A DNA stretch of 48,266 bases from an uncultured Saprospiraceae bacterium (GCA_938041445.1 CALISO010000039.1:1-48266); one strand, 5' to 3'. Numbered from the stretch's first letter, positions 27,625-36,999 are shown. The notes: generated by a model not told the origin, from the sequence alone. Made by a program: numbers and translations.

Positions 27625-29826
27625 ATGAACACAAATACCGCAGTCGATATTTATAAAAGTCTGGAGCATTTCTTCGGATTCGACAAGTTCAAAGGTAAGC
27701 AAGAACAAATAATAGAATCTTTACTTGAGAGAAATGACACTTTTGTCATAATGCCAACCGGTGGGGGGAAATCTCTCTGTTATCAATTGCCTGCACTCGT
27801 TCAGGAAGGAACGGCCATTGTAGTGTCTCCGCTCATCGCATTGATGAAAAATCAAGTAGATGCAATCAGAGGTTATTGTAAGGAAGATAGTGTTGCACAC
27901 TTCCTTAATAGCTCTTTAAAGAAAAGTGAAATCCAGACAGTAAAAGAAGATATAACTTCAGGAAAAACGAAGCTTTTATATATCGCTCCAGAAACACTGA
28001 CAAAGGAAGAGAATATCGCTTTCTTTAATACTGTCAAGGTGTCATTTGTTGCAGTTGATGAGGCTCATTGTATTTCTGAGTGGGGACACGACTTCAGACC
28101 TGAGTATCGTAAAATCAGGTCGATGATAAATAAAATAGATACCACTATTCCAATCATCGCCCTAACTGCTACAGCAACACCTAAGGTTCAATCTGACATC
28201 GTCAAGAATCTACAGCTGAAGGATGTGAATACCTTTATCTCTTCATTCAACAGAGACAATCTGTACTATATCGTCAGGCCAAAGGTTCAAAAGAAAGTGG
28301 CAGCGACTGAAATTGTTAAATTCATCAAAAAGCATCAAGGTAAGTCTGGTATCATTTACGTTCAGTCTAGAAAGTCTACGGAGGAGATAGCAGAAGTGCT
28401 CCAAGTAAACGGTATAAATGCCGCACCCTACCACGCTGGTCTAGATAGTAAAACAAGAAATAAGGTTCAGGATCAATTCTTAATGGAGGATATAGACGTC
28501 ATCGTTGCAACAATTGCCTTCGGTATGGGAATTGATAAACCAGATGTCAGGTTTGTCATCCACTACGACATTCCAAAGAGTATTGAAAATTACTATCAAG
28601 AAACAGGTAGAGCTGGTCGGGATGGTATGGAAGGAATCTGCCTGTCATTTTATGACTATAAAGATGTGCAACGATTAGAAAAATTCCTCAAGGATAAGTC
28701 CGTATCAGAGAGAGAACTTGGACTTCAGTTGATGGATGAAGTGATGGGATACTGTGAGACAGGAGACTGTAGAAGAAAGTATCTACTTCATTATTTTGGT
28801 GAAGAGTATGACGCAGGGCGATGTAATAACATGTGTGACAACTGCAAGCATCCTAAACCAATAGTCCAGATTAAGGATGAAATGGTTACTGCACTTTCTT
28901 CGATTGCACAGTTGAAAGAAAATTATGGAATCAAAGTGATGGTTGACTTCCTACTTGGAGTAAAAAATAAAGATATCAGGGAGCAAAACTTTGACAAACT
29001 CTCTTACTTCGCAAGCGGCAAAGGTCAAGATGGCATCTTCTGGTACACAGTGATCAGAAAAGCGATGCTCTTAGGATATGTCCATAAAGTAATAGAACAA
29101 TATGGAGTTCTCAAGTTGACGGATAAAGCTAGAGATTATCTTGCTAATCCAACCATAATTGACCTTGGTATAAACAGAGATCATCAAGACACTGGTGGAG
29201 CTCCTGTTGTTGATAATGCTGGAGGTTCAGCCTTAGACTCTACTCTATTCGATATGCTCAAGGATTTGAGAAATAAAGAGGCCAATCGATTAAGTGTTCA
29301 ACCTTGGATCATCTTCTCTGAGCCTTCGTTAGTAGATATGGCCACATTCTATCCTATCACAATGGGTGATATGCTCAATATCAGTGGAGTCTCCCAAGGT
29401 AAAGCGACTAAGTATGCTAGTCCATTTATTGACTTAATTGCAGACTATGTTGAAGCGAATGAGATAGAACGTCCGGAAGATATTGTTATCAAGCAAGTTG
29501 CTGATAAGTCCAAAGCTAAAGTCGCAATTATACAAGGTACGGACAGAAAAATGCCGTTAGAGGACATTGCTCAAAGAGCTGGTATCCAATTGACTGAACT
29601 CTATGAAGAGATGAATATGATTGTCACTTCAGGAACCAAGCTTGACCTTGATTATTACATCGAGGATAACTTGGATGAGGATGTTGTAGATGATATCTAT
29701 GACTACTTTGACGATGCCGCTACAGATTGTGTCAATACAGCGTTTGATTCATTGGCTGAAGATGACATTACAATTGAAGAAATCCAAGTAGTCAGACTAA
29801 AATACCTGAGCGAATTCGCTAACTAG
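27625..29826 (+). CDS. recQ: ATP-dependent DNA helicase RecQ
   Basis: ATG 27625 gives 733 residues and matches relatives that begin shortly before 'FFGF'. An upstream ATG at 27574 would add 17 residues. The enzyme unwinds DNA 3'-5' during recombination and fork repair. Motif I is 'MPTGGGKSLCYQLPAL', motif II is 'VDEAHCISEWGHDFRPEY', and motif VI is 'QETGRAGRDG'. The RQC zinc-binding domain has four Cys in 'CETGDCRRK' and 'CNNMCDNC'. An HRDC domain lies at about 550-630, and the last 100 residues form an extra helical C-terminal region common in Bacteroidota RecQ. aroQ follows after three bases, so they share a transcript. Confidence 0.97.
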   Translation: MNTNTAVDIYKSLEHFFGFDKFKGKQEQIIESLLERNDTFVIMPTGGGKSLCYQLPALVQEGTAIVVSPLIALMKNQVDAIRGYCKEDSVAHFLNSSLKKSEIQTVKEDITSGKTKLLYIAPETLTKEENIAFFNTVKVSFVAVDEAHCISEWGHDFRPEYRKIRSMINKIDTTIPIIALTATATPKVQSDIVKNLQLKDVNTFISSFNRDNLYYIVRPKVQKKVAATEIVKFIKKHQGKSGIIYVQSRKSTEEIAEVLQVNGINAAPYHAGLDSKTRNKVQDQFLMEDIDVIVATIAFGMGIDKPDVRFVIHYDIPKSIENYYQETGRAGRDGMEGICLSFYDYKDVQRLEKFLKDKSVSERELGLQLMDEVMGYCETGDCRRKYLLHYFGEEYDAGRCNNMCDNCKHPKPIVQIKDEMVTALSSIAQLKENYGIKVMVDFLLGVKNKDIREQNFDKLSYFASGKGQDGIFWYTVIRKAMLLGYVHKVIEQYGVLKLTDKARDYLANPTIIDLGINRDHQDTGGAPVVDNAGGSALDSTLFDMLKDLRNKEANRLSVQPWIIFSEPSLVDMATFYPITMGDMLNISGVSQGKATKYASPFIDLIADYVEANEIERPEDIVIKQVADKSKAKVAIIQGTDRKMPLEDIAQRAGIQLTELYEEMNMIVTSGTKLDLDYYIEDNLDEDVVDDIYDYFDDAATDCVNTAFDSLAEDDITIEEIQVVRLKYLSEFAN

Positions 29827-29829
29827 TCT

Positions 29830-30297
29830 ATGAATATCTGGATCATTAATGGCCCAAATCTTAACCTTCTTGGTTCAAGAAATCCAGAATTGTATGGTAC
29901 GACTTCGCTTGCCCAACTGATTCAAAACCTTCATAGTAAGTACGATAATTCAATAACAACGATTTACGACTTCCAGTCCAACCATGAAGGATTTTTGATT
30001 GATAAGATTCATGAGATTGGATTTGAGGAGGATACATATGGCATCATAAATCCTGGTGGCTTGACGCATACGAGCATTTCTATCAGAGATGCGATTGACT
30101 CAGTGAACAATGAGTTTGTAGAAGTTCACATATCAGACATTCATAATCGTGAGGCTTTCCGCAAACATAGTTATATAGCTGAAGTGGTTGATCGCTCCAT
30201 TGTAGGTAAGGGGATCAAAGGCTATGAATTAGCTATAGATTACTTGCTTGATAAGTATTCGAGTAGTTGGATCACAGATTCCTCTACTTCTGAATAA
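29830..30297 (+). CDS. aroQ: Type II 3-dehydroquinate dehydratase AroQ
   Basis: This 155-residue enzyme converts 3-dehydroquinate to 3-dehydroshikimate in the shikimate pathway. The catalytic Tyr22 lies in 'ELYGTT' and Arg17 in 'GSRNP'. Other active-site residues are Asn74 in 'INPGGLTHTS', His100 in 'VEVHISDIHNRE' and Arg111 in 'FRKHS'. The usual Ala after NPG is Gly here, a mild change. The start is fixed by 'MNIWIINGPNLNLLG', the family N-terminus. It begins three bases after recQ. Its last 58 bases overlap the end of rnpA on the opposite strand. Confidence 0.96.
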   Translation: MNIWIINGPNLNLLGSRNPELYGTTSLAQLIQNLHSKYDNSITTIYDFQSNHEGFLIDKIHEIGFEEDTYGIINPGGLTHTSISIRDAIDSVNNEFVEVHISDIHNREAFRKHSYIAEVVDRSIVGKGIKGYELAIDYLLDKYSSSWITDSSTSE

Positions 30298-30623
30298 TTG
30301 TTTAAATGCTTTTTTTGAACGATAAAGATAATCCGATGAGGTGTCATCTCATCTTTAGATAGTATTTCTTGATTGAGTCTATAAGCTTCCTTAATCCAAC
30401 GTCTCACTTGATTGCGTTGAGTTGCCTTACGATATAAACGCTTAGGTACAATGAATGCAGCAATAGTCTGCTCTGCACTATTTTGTTCTGATTTCGTAGA
30501 TGGTAGGTAGTGTAGCCTCAATGGACCTGACGCTTTACGTTTACCTTTCCTCAAGGTATATGAGACCAAGTCACTACTCTTGATGCGCTTATCTGCACCT
30601 AGCGAATATTTGCTATTATTCAT
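30240..30623 (-). CDS. rnpA: Ribonuclease P protein component RnpA
   Basis: This 127-residue basic protein assists the RNase P RNA in 5' maturation of tRNA precursors. The signature 'RNQVRRWIKEAYR' (70-82) is the family RNR motif. 'RKGKRKASGPLRLHYLP' and 'AAFIVPKRLYRKA' are the preceding RNA-binding strands. It follows rpmH on the same strand after 64 bases, the usual rpmH-rnpA order. The 3' end overlaps aroQ by 58 bases on the other strand. The initiator ATG is at 30623. Confidence 0.95.
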   Translation of the reverse strand: MNNSKYSLGADKRIKSSDLVSYTLRKGKRKASGPLRLHYLPSTKSEQNSAEQTIAAFIVPKRLYRKATQRNQVRRWIKEAYRLNQEILSKDEMTPHRIIFIVQKKHLNNYSEVEESVIQLLEYLSSK

Positions 30624-30687
30624 AGCAAGTAGTTAAGACAATAAGGTATAGCTTGTTGTAACTTGACGGATGTCTAAGTTATTCTGA

Positions 30688-30843
30688 TTACTTAGTATAA
30701 GTAGAGTCAGATACTGTAAGCTTAGCTCTTCCTTTAGCTCTTCTACGAGCTAAAAGCTTTCTGCCAGTCTTACTAGCCATTCTTGCTCTAAATCCGTGTT
30801 TGTTCTTGCGCTTTCTTTTTGAAGGCTGATACGTACGTTTCAT
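30688..30843 (-). CDS. rpmH: Large ribosomal subunit protein bL34
   Basis: This small frame encodes 51 residues starting '[20 protein letters not shown]', with the canonical bL34 continuation '[19 protein letters not shown]'. A short extra tail '[12 protein letters not shown]' follows, as in many Bacteroidota. ATG is at 30843 and TAA at 30688. It leads into rnpA. A TACTTTTG promoter box lies 42 bases upstream. This is a structural protein of the 50S subunit. Confidence 0.97.
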   Translation of the reverse strand: MKRTYQPSKRKRKNKHGFRARMASKTGRKLLARRRAKGRAKLTVSDSTYTK

Positions 30844-30884
30844 AATAGTCGAATTACATTATGTTCTTCCCTTTTAAGGGACGG

Positions 30885-30892
30885 CAAAAGTA
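30885..30892 (-). promoter_or_regulatory. Putative -7 promoter box of rpmH-rnpA
   Basis: The minus strand reads TACTTTTG, an exact TAnnTTTG match, 42 bases before ATG 30843. It directly abuts a small hairpin (AAGAGT/ACTCTT, 30892-30911) that follows the rho stop. Confidence 0.5.
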
Positions 30893-30923
30893 AGAGTTTT
30901 TATTGACTCTTTGTATGAAAAGT

Positions 30924-32651
30924 TTAACTATTCATAGAAACTAAGAACTCATCGTTGTTTTTAGTGCTTCTCAAGTGATTTTTAATGAAGTTCATTGCCT
31001 CATCTGGTTTCATATCACCTAAGTGTTTTCTGAGTACAAACATTTTACTAAGAGTCGTATCATCATAGAGAAGCTCCTCACGTCTAGTACTAGACTTTAC
31101 AAGGTCAATCGCTGGATACATACGCTTATTAGCAAGTGATCTGTCTAACTGCAGCTCCATATTACCAGTACCTTTGAATTCTTCAAAGATTACTTCATCC
31201 ATCTTAGATCCAGTCTCTGTAAGCGCTGTTGCCAAAATAGTCAATGAACCACCGTTTTCAATATTTCTTGCAGCACCAAAGAATTTCTTAGGCTTCTGTA
31301 GAGCATTTGCTTCAACACCACCAGAAAGTACTTTACCTGAAGAAGGCGCCACAGTATTATATGCTCTAGCCAATCTTGTTATAGAATCCAAAAGAATCAC
31401 AACATCATGACCACACTCTACGAGTCTCTTAGCTTTCTCGATGACAATATTTGCTACTCTGACGTGATTCTCAGCAGGCATATCAAATGTTGATGCGATT
31501 ACCTCAGCATTCACACTTCTTGCCATATCTGTTACTTCCTCTGGTCTCTCATCGATCAACAAGACGATCATATAGCACTCTGGGTGATTAGTTGCTATGG
31601 CATTAGCTACATCTTTCAATAAGAATGTCTTACCAGTCTTAGGCTGTGCAACGATCAATCCCCTCTGTCCTTTACCTATAGGTGCAAAGAGCTCAATCAT
31701 CCTATTACCATAATCCTTACCAGCAGGGTGAGAAGTCAATTTGAATTTCTCATCTGGAAATAAAGGCGTAAGATAGTCGAACGGCACTCTTTCTCTAATC
31801 TTAGCAGCATCGAGTCCATTGATACTTGATACTCTCAATAAAGCAAAATACTTTTCACCTTCCTTGGGTGGTCTGATTGCTCCTACAACAGTATCACCAG
31901 TCTTCAATCCAAATAACTTAATCTGCGATGGGGACACATAGATGTCATCAGGAGATGTCAAGTAGTTATAGTCTCCTGACCTCAAGAATCCATAACCATC
32001 AGACATCATTTCTAAGATACCAGTACCTTCAATTACACCTTCAAGTTCCACATTAAATATTGGCTCTTTCTTCTCTTGCTTCTGGTGTTTGTGATTGCTT
32101 TTTGAATGAGAACGTTGCTCGTTCTTATTATTATCTCTTCTATTGTCTGAGTTATGGCTGTTATCCTTACTACTAGTGTCTTTGCTGTTATTGTCTCTAC
32201 TATTATCTCGATTATCTCTGCTGCTAGACTTTGACTCTGACTTTTGACTTCTATCTTTATTATCCCAGTCTTTAGACTTTGATGAGTTTTTATCGCTTCT
32301 TCTTGAATCCTTTTGAGCAGATTCTGATTCTTGCTTAGCCAATTTCTCTTCTACATTCACCTCACGACTATCATCTGATTTAGCCACTTCAACTTTAGCT
32401 TTTACTTCTTGTTTCGGTTCCGGCTTTGGTTTGGGCTGTGGCTTAGGTGCCTTTTTTTCTTCTTTAGGTGCTTTAGTTTCAGCTTTCGACACTGGTTTAG
32501 GCATATCGCTCCCTAGTACAGCCTGCTGATCAAGAATTTTGTAGATTAAGTCCTGCTTGCTCAATCGCTTATAGCTCGTTAAATTAATCTTTTCTGCTAA
32601 ATCCCTTAGTTCGGGAACCAACATATCATTGAGTTGTAGAATATCGTACAT
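30924..32651 (-). CDS. rho: Transcription termination factor Rho with a long disordered insert
   Basis: This 575-residue hexameric RNA helicase terminates transcription. An N-terminal SAP-like Rho_N domain spans 1-45. Residues about 50-200 are a low-complexity insert rich in Lys, Ser, Asp, Asn and Arg, predicted disordered. The cold-shock-type RNA-binding domain follows ('[13 protein letters not shown]'). The ATPase core has Walker A '[11 protein letters not shown]' near 335, '[16 protein letters not shown]' and the arginine-finger region '[15 protein letters not shown]'. Motor motifs are complete. Bacteroidota Rho often carries such inserts, and that of Bacteroides has been linked to condensate formation. 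The 5' leader of about 125 bases contains a hairpin. Autogenous control is possible but unproven. Confidence 0.97.
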   Translation of the reverse strand: MYDILQLNDMLVPELRDLAEKINLTSYKRLSKQDLIYKILDQQAVLGSDMPKPVSKAETKAPKEEKKAPKPQPKPKPEPKQEVKAKVEVAKSDDSREVNVEEKLAKQESESAQKDSRRSDKNSSKSKDWDNKDRSQKSESKSSSRDNRDNSRDNNSKDTSSKDNSHNSDNRRDNNKNEQRSHSKSNHKHQKQEKKEPIFNVELEGVIEGTGILEMMSDGYGFLRSGDYNYLTSPDDIYVSPSQIKLFGLKTGDTVVGAIRPPKEGEKYFALLRVSSINGLDAAKIRERVPFDYLTPLFPDEKFKLTSHPAGKDYGNRMIELFAPIGKGQRGLIVAQPKTGKTFLLKDVANAIATNHPECYMIVLLIDERPEEVTDMARSVNAEVIASTFDMPAENHVRVANIVIEKAKRLVECGHDVVILLDSITRLARAYNTVAPSSGKVLSGGVEANALQKPKKFFGAARNIENGGSLTILATALTETGSKMDEVIFEEFKGTGNMELQLDRSLANKRMYPAIDLVKSSTRREELLYDDTTLSKMFVLRKHLGDMKPDEAMNFIKNHLRSTKNNDEFLVSMNS

Positions 32652-32741
32652 AGTATAATTAGGGTGAAAGTCGCTACTGGATAAAAAATAACAAGTGTAG
32701 ACTTATATAAAAGATTGAAATTTGCACGTGAATCGCGCTAT

Positions 32742-32761
32742 GCGCCTATACTTTGCGGCGC
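32742..32761 (-). repeat. GC-rich hairpin in the rho leader
   Basis: GCGCC and GGCGC form a five-pair stem around a ten-base loop in otherwise AT-rich DNA. It would lie about 15 bases into the rho transcript if the -7 box at 32781-32788 is used. Confidence 0.4.
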
Positions 32762-32780
32762 TTGAAGTGTTTATCTACTG

Positions 32781-32809
32781 CAAATATAGGTTTATTTTTT
32801 GAGTTTCAA
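32781..32809 (-). promoter_or_regulatory. rho: Putative rho promoter
   Basis: On the minus strand TTG (32807-32809) and TATATTTG (32781-32788) match the -33 and -7 elements with an 18-base spacer. The predicted leader to ATG 32651 is about 125 bases. Confidence 0.6.
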
Positions 32810-32814
32810 AAACC

Positions 32815-32822
32815 TATCTTTG
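32815..32822 (+). promoter_or_regulatory. serS: Putative -7 promoter box of serS
   Basis: TATCTTTG, followed by CGG, matches TAnnTTTG exactly, 36 bases before the ATG at 32859. The upstream TTG is only 13 bases away, so the -33 element is uncertain. Confidence 0.6.
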
Positions 32823-32858
32823 CGGTTGTTTAAATAAATACAAATTTTATACATACGT

Positions 32859-34133
32859 ATGCTGCTTGTAAAAGATATCAGAGATAATGTTGCCACAATG
32901 AAGGCGAGTCTTACCAAACGAGGGTGGGACGAATCTAAAGTGGCGATTCTAGATCAAATAATTGAACTAGATGATCAAAGAAAGAAGATGCAGACACTTA
33001 GCGATGCAGAACTTTCAAAAATCAATACCCTTTCGGGAGAAATTGGTCAACTATACAAGTCGGGAAAGCCTGGCGAGGCTGAGGCATTAAAGTCGCAAAT
33101 TGCTGATATTAAAACAACTAATGAGTCCTACGTCTCTCAACTCAAAGAAGCTGAGGAAAAGCTAGAAACTCATCTTCTCAGTGTGCCTAATATTCCACAT
33201 GAATCTGTACCCCCAGGGCAAACAGAAGATGACAATGAAGTATATAAGGAATGGGCAGATCCATTACCTGAATTAGATGGTTCGCCTCACTGGGACTTAG
33301 GTACTCAATATAATATCTTGGACTTCAACCTTGGCAATAAGATAGCAGGTGCAGGATTTCCAGTTTTCAGAGGAAAAGGTTCTAGATTGCAGCGAGCACT
33401 TATCAACTTCTTTTTGGATGAGTCGACTTCTGCTGGATATGAGGAGATCGTGCCACCATTACTTGTCAATGAAGATACAGCTAGAGGCACAGGGCAACTA
33501 CCAGATAAAGATGGCCAGATGTACTACTGTGAGAAAGATGACCTTTATCTACTGCCTACAGCTGAAGTACCTATTACAAACATCCACAGAGGTGATCTAT
33601 TAAATGAAGGTCAGCTACCCATCAAACTTACAGGATATACTCCATGCTTCAGAAGAGAGGCTGGTTCATATGGAGCAGAAGTTAAGGGCTTAAACCGTGT
33701 CCATCAATTTGACAAGATCGAGATCATACAGGTCACAACACAGGATAAGTCATACGAGACGCTTATGCAAATGTTGAATCATATTGAGCAACTCCTTATA
33801 AAATTGGAACTTCCATATCGTATACTTCGTTTATGCGGTGGAGACTTAGGATTCACATCTGCTCTGACATTTGATTTTGAGGTCTATGCAGCAGCTCAAA
33901 AAAGATGGTTAGAAGTCAGCTCAGTCTCCAACTTCGAAACCTATCAAAGTAATCGTCTCAAGTTGAGATATAAAGATCAATCAGGTAAAAAACACTTGGC
34001 TCACACATTAAACGGAAGTGCATTGGCACTTGCTCGTATTATCGTCGCTCTTCTAGAGAATAATCAAACTCCAGAGGGAATCGTAATACCAGATGTGCTA
34101 AGACCTTACACTGGATTTGATATAATTAATTAA
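32859..34133 (+). CDS. serS: Serine--tRNA ligase
   Basis: This 424-residue class II aminoacyl-tRNA synthetase charges tRNA-Ser. The N-terminal 110 residues form the two-helix coiled-coil arm that holds the tRNA. The catalytic core has 'LLPTAEVPITN', motif 2 'TGYTPCFRREAGSYGAE' and motif 3 'LNGSALALARIIVALLENNQ'. Length and motifs are standard. The start 'MLLVKDIRDN' matches relatives. It has a clear promoter and is followed by a YugP-like gene and frr on the same strand, with gaps of 54 and 43 bases. Confidence 0.98.
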   Translation: MLLVKDIRDNVATMKASLTKRGWDESKVAILDQIIELDDQRKKMQTLSDAELSKINTLSGEIGQLYKSGKPGEAEALKSQIADIKTTNESYVSQLKEAEEKLETHLLSVPNIPHESVPPGQTEDDNEVYKEWADPLPELDGSPHWDLGTQYNILDFNLGNKIAGAGFPVFRGKGSRLQRALINFFLDESTSAGYEEIVPPLLVNEDTARGTGQLPDKDGQMYYCEKDDLYLLPTAEVPITNIHRGDLLNEGQLPIKLTGYTPCFRREAGSYGAEVKGLNRVHQFDKIEIIQVTTQDKSYETLMQMLNHIEQLLIKLELPYRILRLCGGDLGFTSALTFDFEVYAAAQKRWLEVSSVSNFETYQSNRLKLRYKDQSGKKHLAHTLNGSALALARIIVALLENNQTPEGIVIPDVLRPYTGFDIIN

Positions 34134-34187
34134 GTATCCATTGTATTTAAAAATATAAATTAATCACTAACAAACACTTTTAATTTT

Positions 34188-34889
34188 ATGGGATATATGG
34201 GTTATATGATTATTGTTGGAGTATTCAGCCTTCTAGGTATGATTGTCAGCAATAGACTCAAGTCAAAATTCAAACACTACAGCCAGATACCGAGTACTGG
34301 TAATGCAAGTGGTGAGGAAGTAGCACATCAGATGCTTAGCCATTTTGGAATTAATGATGTCAAAGTCGTCCAAGGACAAGGTAGCTTAACTGATCACTAC
34401 AACCCACTAACTAAAACAATCAGTCTAAGCCCTGAAGTTTTTCAAGGTCGCAGCATCGCATCAGCAGCTGTCTCAGCTCATGAATGTGGCCATGCTGTTC
34501 AGCATGCAGAAGCATATGCAGCCTTAAAAATGCGATCAGCGATTGTACCAGTAGTGAACTTTAGTAGCAAGATTCAACAATTCCTATTTATGGGTATGAT
34601 GATTGGCTTTGGCGCAATGGGTTCTGGACCTCTTAGCAACTTACTGCTTGTTGCATTGACTATTACATTTGGTGTGACAGCACTATTCAGTTTAATCACT
34701 CTTCCAGTGGAATTTGACGCAAGTAAGAGAGCATTGCTATGGCTAGACGAGACTGGTAACACTACTGGAGTAGCTTATGATGGAGCTAAGGATGCCTTGA
34801 CATGGGCAGCCATGACATACATTGTATCAGCATTATCAGCTTTAGTAATGTTTTTATATTTCTTTTTGAGAATGATGGGTTCGGACTAG
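34188..34889 (+). CDS. YugP-like zinc-dependent membrane metallopeptidase
   Basis: This 233-residue membrane protein belongs to the YugP/Zn_peptidase_2 family. It has an N-terminal membrane segment, then the zinc motif HECGHAVQH (His98, Glu99, His102). Three further hydrophobic segments lie at about 118-140, 148-168 and 210-230. A conserved acidic stretch 'LPVEFDASKRAL' is the likely third-ligand region. Family function is unclear; a role in membrane-protein quality control is inference. It sits between serS and frr on the same strand. The start ATG at 34188 is followed by a second in-frame ATG at codon 4. Confidence 0.9.
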   Translation: MGYMGYMIIVGVFSLLGMIVSNRLKSKFKHYSQIPSTGNASGEEVAHQMLSHFGINDVKVVQGQGSLTDHYNPLTKTISLSPEVFQGRSIASAAVSAHECGHAVQHAEAYAALKMRSAIVPVVNFSSKIQQFLFMGMMIGFGAMGSGPLSNLLLVALTITFGVTALFSLITLPVEFDASKRALLWLDETGNTTGVAYDGAKDALTWAAMTYIVSALSALVMFLYFFLRMMGSD

Positions 34890-34932
34890 TATTGTCCTAA
34901 CTTTAAGTATATCAAACACAAAATACAACGTA

Positions 34933-35490
34933 ATGAACATAGAGAATTTACTTCAAGTTGGAGGAGCGAGTATGACTAAGACACTTGAGCATCTCAAGGC
35001 AGATTTGGTAAAGATTCGAGCAGGTAAAGCCAATCCAGCAATACTTGATGGAGTAAAAGTAGATTACTACGGCACACCTACAGACATATCTAAAGTGGCT
35101 AATATTAGTATCACTGATTCTAAGACACTTAGCATACAACCTTGGGAGAAGTCTATGCTTGCGCCGATTGAACAATCTATATTCCAAGCGAACTTGGGAA
35201 TCACTCCAATGAATGATGGTGAGAATGTAAGAATATCAATTCCCCCATTGACTGAAGATAGACGTAAGTTGCTCGTAAAGCAAGCAAAGGCTGCTGGCGA
35301 AGAAGCTAAAGTTAGTATCAGAAATGAAAGACAAAAACTGATGAACTTTATAAAAAAAGAAGTCAAGGACGGTTTTCCAGAAGATCAAGGTAAAACACTA
35401 GAGAATTCTGTGCAGTCTAAGGTTAATGAGATTTCTGGCAAGATTGACAATATCGTCAAGGCGAAAGAAAATGAAGTAATGACAGTCTGA
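34933..35490 (+). CDS. frr: Ribosome recycling factor
   Basis: This 185-residue factor acts with EF-G to split post-termination ribosomes. The family signatures are 'LEHLKADLVKIRAGKANPAIL', split by the hinge stretch 'PWEKSMLAPIEQSI', and the C-terminal 'PPLTEDRRKLLVKQAKAAGEEAK' region. Length is normal. pyrH and tsf, neighbours in many other bacteria, are absent here. A hairpin with a T-run lies 35 bases downstream and separates it from the convergent membrane protein gene. Confidence 0.97.
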   Translation: MNIENLLQVGGASMTKTLEHLKADLVKIRAGKANPAILDGVKVDYYGTPTDISKVANISITDSKTLSIQPWEKSMLAPIEQSIFQANLGITPMNDGENVRISIPPLTEDRRKLLVKQAKAAGEEAKVSIRNERQKLMNFIKKEVKDGFPEDQGKTLENSVQSKVNEISGKIDNIVKAKENEVMTV

Positions 35491-35525
35491 TGTAATTCAG
35501 CTTACATAAAAAAGTTATCGAAAGG

Positions 35526-35560
35526 ACCTATTTTGGCTAGACCAGGTAGGTTTTTTTTAT
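35526..35560 (+). terminator. Terminator after frr
   Basis: ACCTA (35526-35530) pairs with TAGGT (35547-35551), with TGG and CCA pairing inside the loop. Eight T residues follow on the plus strand. The stem is short, but the T-run is strong. Confidence 0.6.
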
Positions 35561-36999
35561 TTTAGTTGATAGAGATGTAAGTAGACCCCATTATTTTTCC
35601 AAGATTCCATTCTATTGTAATTGGCTTCAATCAGTGATTGATCGATTGATTTTAAATCATTCATAATATTTGATGTGATTAAATACTTATGTTGACCAAT
35701 CTCAGCAGCCTGATAATTACAATCTCGATCATCGAGATCTCGATACTCACTATTGCCCCTCAATGGAAAATATGTGCCTACCTCTGCGCAAGGAATACCT
35801 TGCTCAACCAAATAATCCTCCACGATATCAACCTGAGCGATGTATGGCACATAAGCTAAGCTACTATCCCACCCTTGAGAAATACTATCAGGATAGACAA
35901 TGCGATGACTCAATAATTGAATGATTAGAATCGCAACGAGTAATGCAGTCTGACGGAATTGAGTCAACTTACTTTGAGTAATAAGCGATACTGTCCCAAT
36001 TAATCCTAATAAGATTATGGGAAGATAGTAACGATGTCCAGTCAATGCGACAAACGGAATCGTCAATAATCCAAAACCAATAATTAAGTAAGGCAGTAAT
36101 GAAATCAATCCACTAATTGAATGTCCTAAGCGTCTGCTGCGATATAAAAACAACAAAAAGAGACAAATCCAACAAACTCTTCCAAAGTCAACAATCCTCC
36201 AGATCATTACCACAACATTCTTTGCCATACCTTCAAGACTGGCGAATGAGATACTCGCCTGCCAAGGTGAATCAGAATGTACTCCTATCCAACCTTGAGA
36301 AAAGTAGTGTGACAGATAGTAAAGCATCACCGCTCCTATAGAAGGCAAGCTTATCAAGATTAATGATTTTAGTGATTTACTCCTACTAAGCATCCACAAT
36401 CCAATAATTCCAGCCAAAGCTATTCCTCTAATACTTATCAATGCCAACAACAAAAACCCTATGGCTTGTAACCATGAATGATTGATACGATAACCATATA
36501 AGACCAACAAAAACCCACATATCAACACAACATCTGGCGAGACCATAAGCAATTGAGTCATCAAAGTTGGATCCATCAAACAAACGATCACTCCAAAAAA
36601 TAAGAGATACGGATTCTCAATTTCTTGATCAAACAACTTCCATAAAACAATAACCGAAGTGAATACAAAAGGCCACATACTCAAGTGGGACACCATGAGG
36701 CTCTTACCAAATAATGTCCAATATGCTGCGAGATAGTACCCAAATGCTGGAATATGCCCACTATTAATAGAATCCGGTAAGTAATCTAGCACCATACTAT
36801 TCTCGTAGAAGTAATAAGCATGCTTAGATCCAAGCTGAATGCAATCCCAAAAGAACGGCATATCTGCCCCTAAGAGCAGAATAAACCCTAAGAATACAAG
36901 TAGTAATAGCAATAACTTGCCCTTATGGCTTGACTCAATATGTGAGATATTATATTTGGGTTTGATAGCCGTCAAATTGATTCTGCGGATTTTTTGCAA
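35557..36999 (-). CDS. Polytopic GT-C-like membrane glycosyltransferase candidate
   Basis: This protein of up to 480 residues has about ten to twelve hydrophobic segments. The first extracytoplasmic loop contains 'MPFFWDCIQLGSKHAYYFYE' and 'SINSGHIPAFGYYLAAYW', an arrangement seen in GT39/ArnT-like GT-C enzymes that use polyprenyl-phosphate sugars. Assignment rests on topology and this loop only. No ATG lies at the N-terminus: a TTG at 36999 gives 'MQKIRRINLTAIK', a plausible basic leader. The next in-frame ATG (codon 47) would delete the first membrane segment. It is convergent with frr and divergent from rplY. Substrate is unknown. Confidence 0.75.
   Translation of the reverse strand: MQKIRRINLTAIKPKYNISHIESSHKGKLLLLLLVFLGFILLLGADMPFFWDCIQLGSKHAYYFYENSMVLDYLPDSINSGHIPAFGYYLAAYWTLFGKSLMVSHLSMWPFVFTSVIVLWKLFDQEIENPYLLFFGVIVCLMDPTLMTQLLMVSPDVVLICGFLLVLYGYRINHSWLQAIGFLLLALISIRGIALAGIIGLWMLSRSKSLKSLILISLPSIGAVMLYYLSHYFSQGWIGVHSDSPWQASISFASLEGMAKNVVVMIWRIVDFGRVCWICLFLLFLYRSRRLGHSISGLISLLPYLIIGFGLLTIPFVALTGHRYYLPIILLGLIGTVSLITQSKLTQFRQTALLVAILIIQLLSHRIVYPDSISQGWDSSLAYVPYIAQVDIVEDYLVEQGIPCAEVGTYFPLRGNSEYRDLDDRDCNYQAAEIGQHKYLITSNIMNDLKSIDQSLIEANYNRMESWKNNGVYLHLYQLK

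Noticed and set aside
32742-32761. A tRNA or structured RNA gene in the GC-rich patch before rho
   Set aside because: Only one short stem forms, with no cloverleaf or known riboswitch core, so it is listed as a leader hairpin only.
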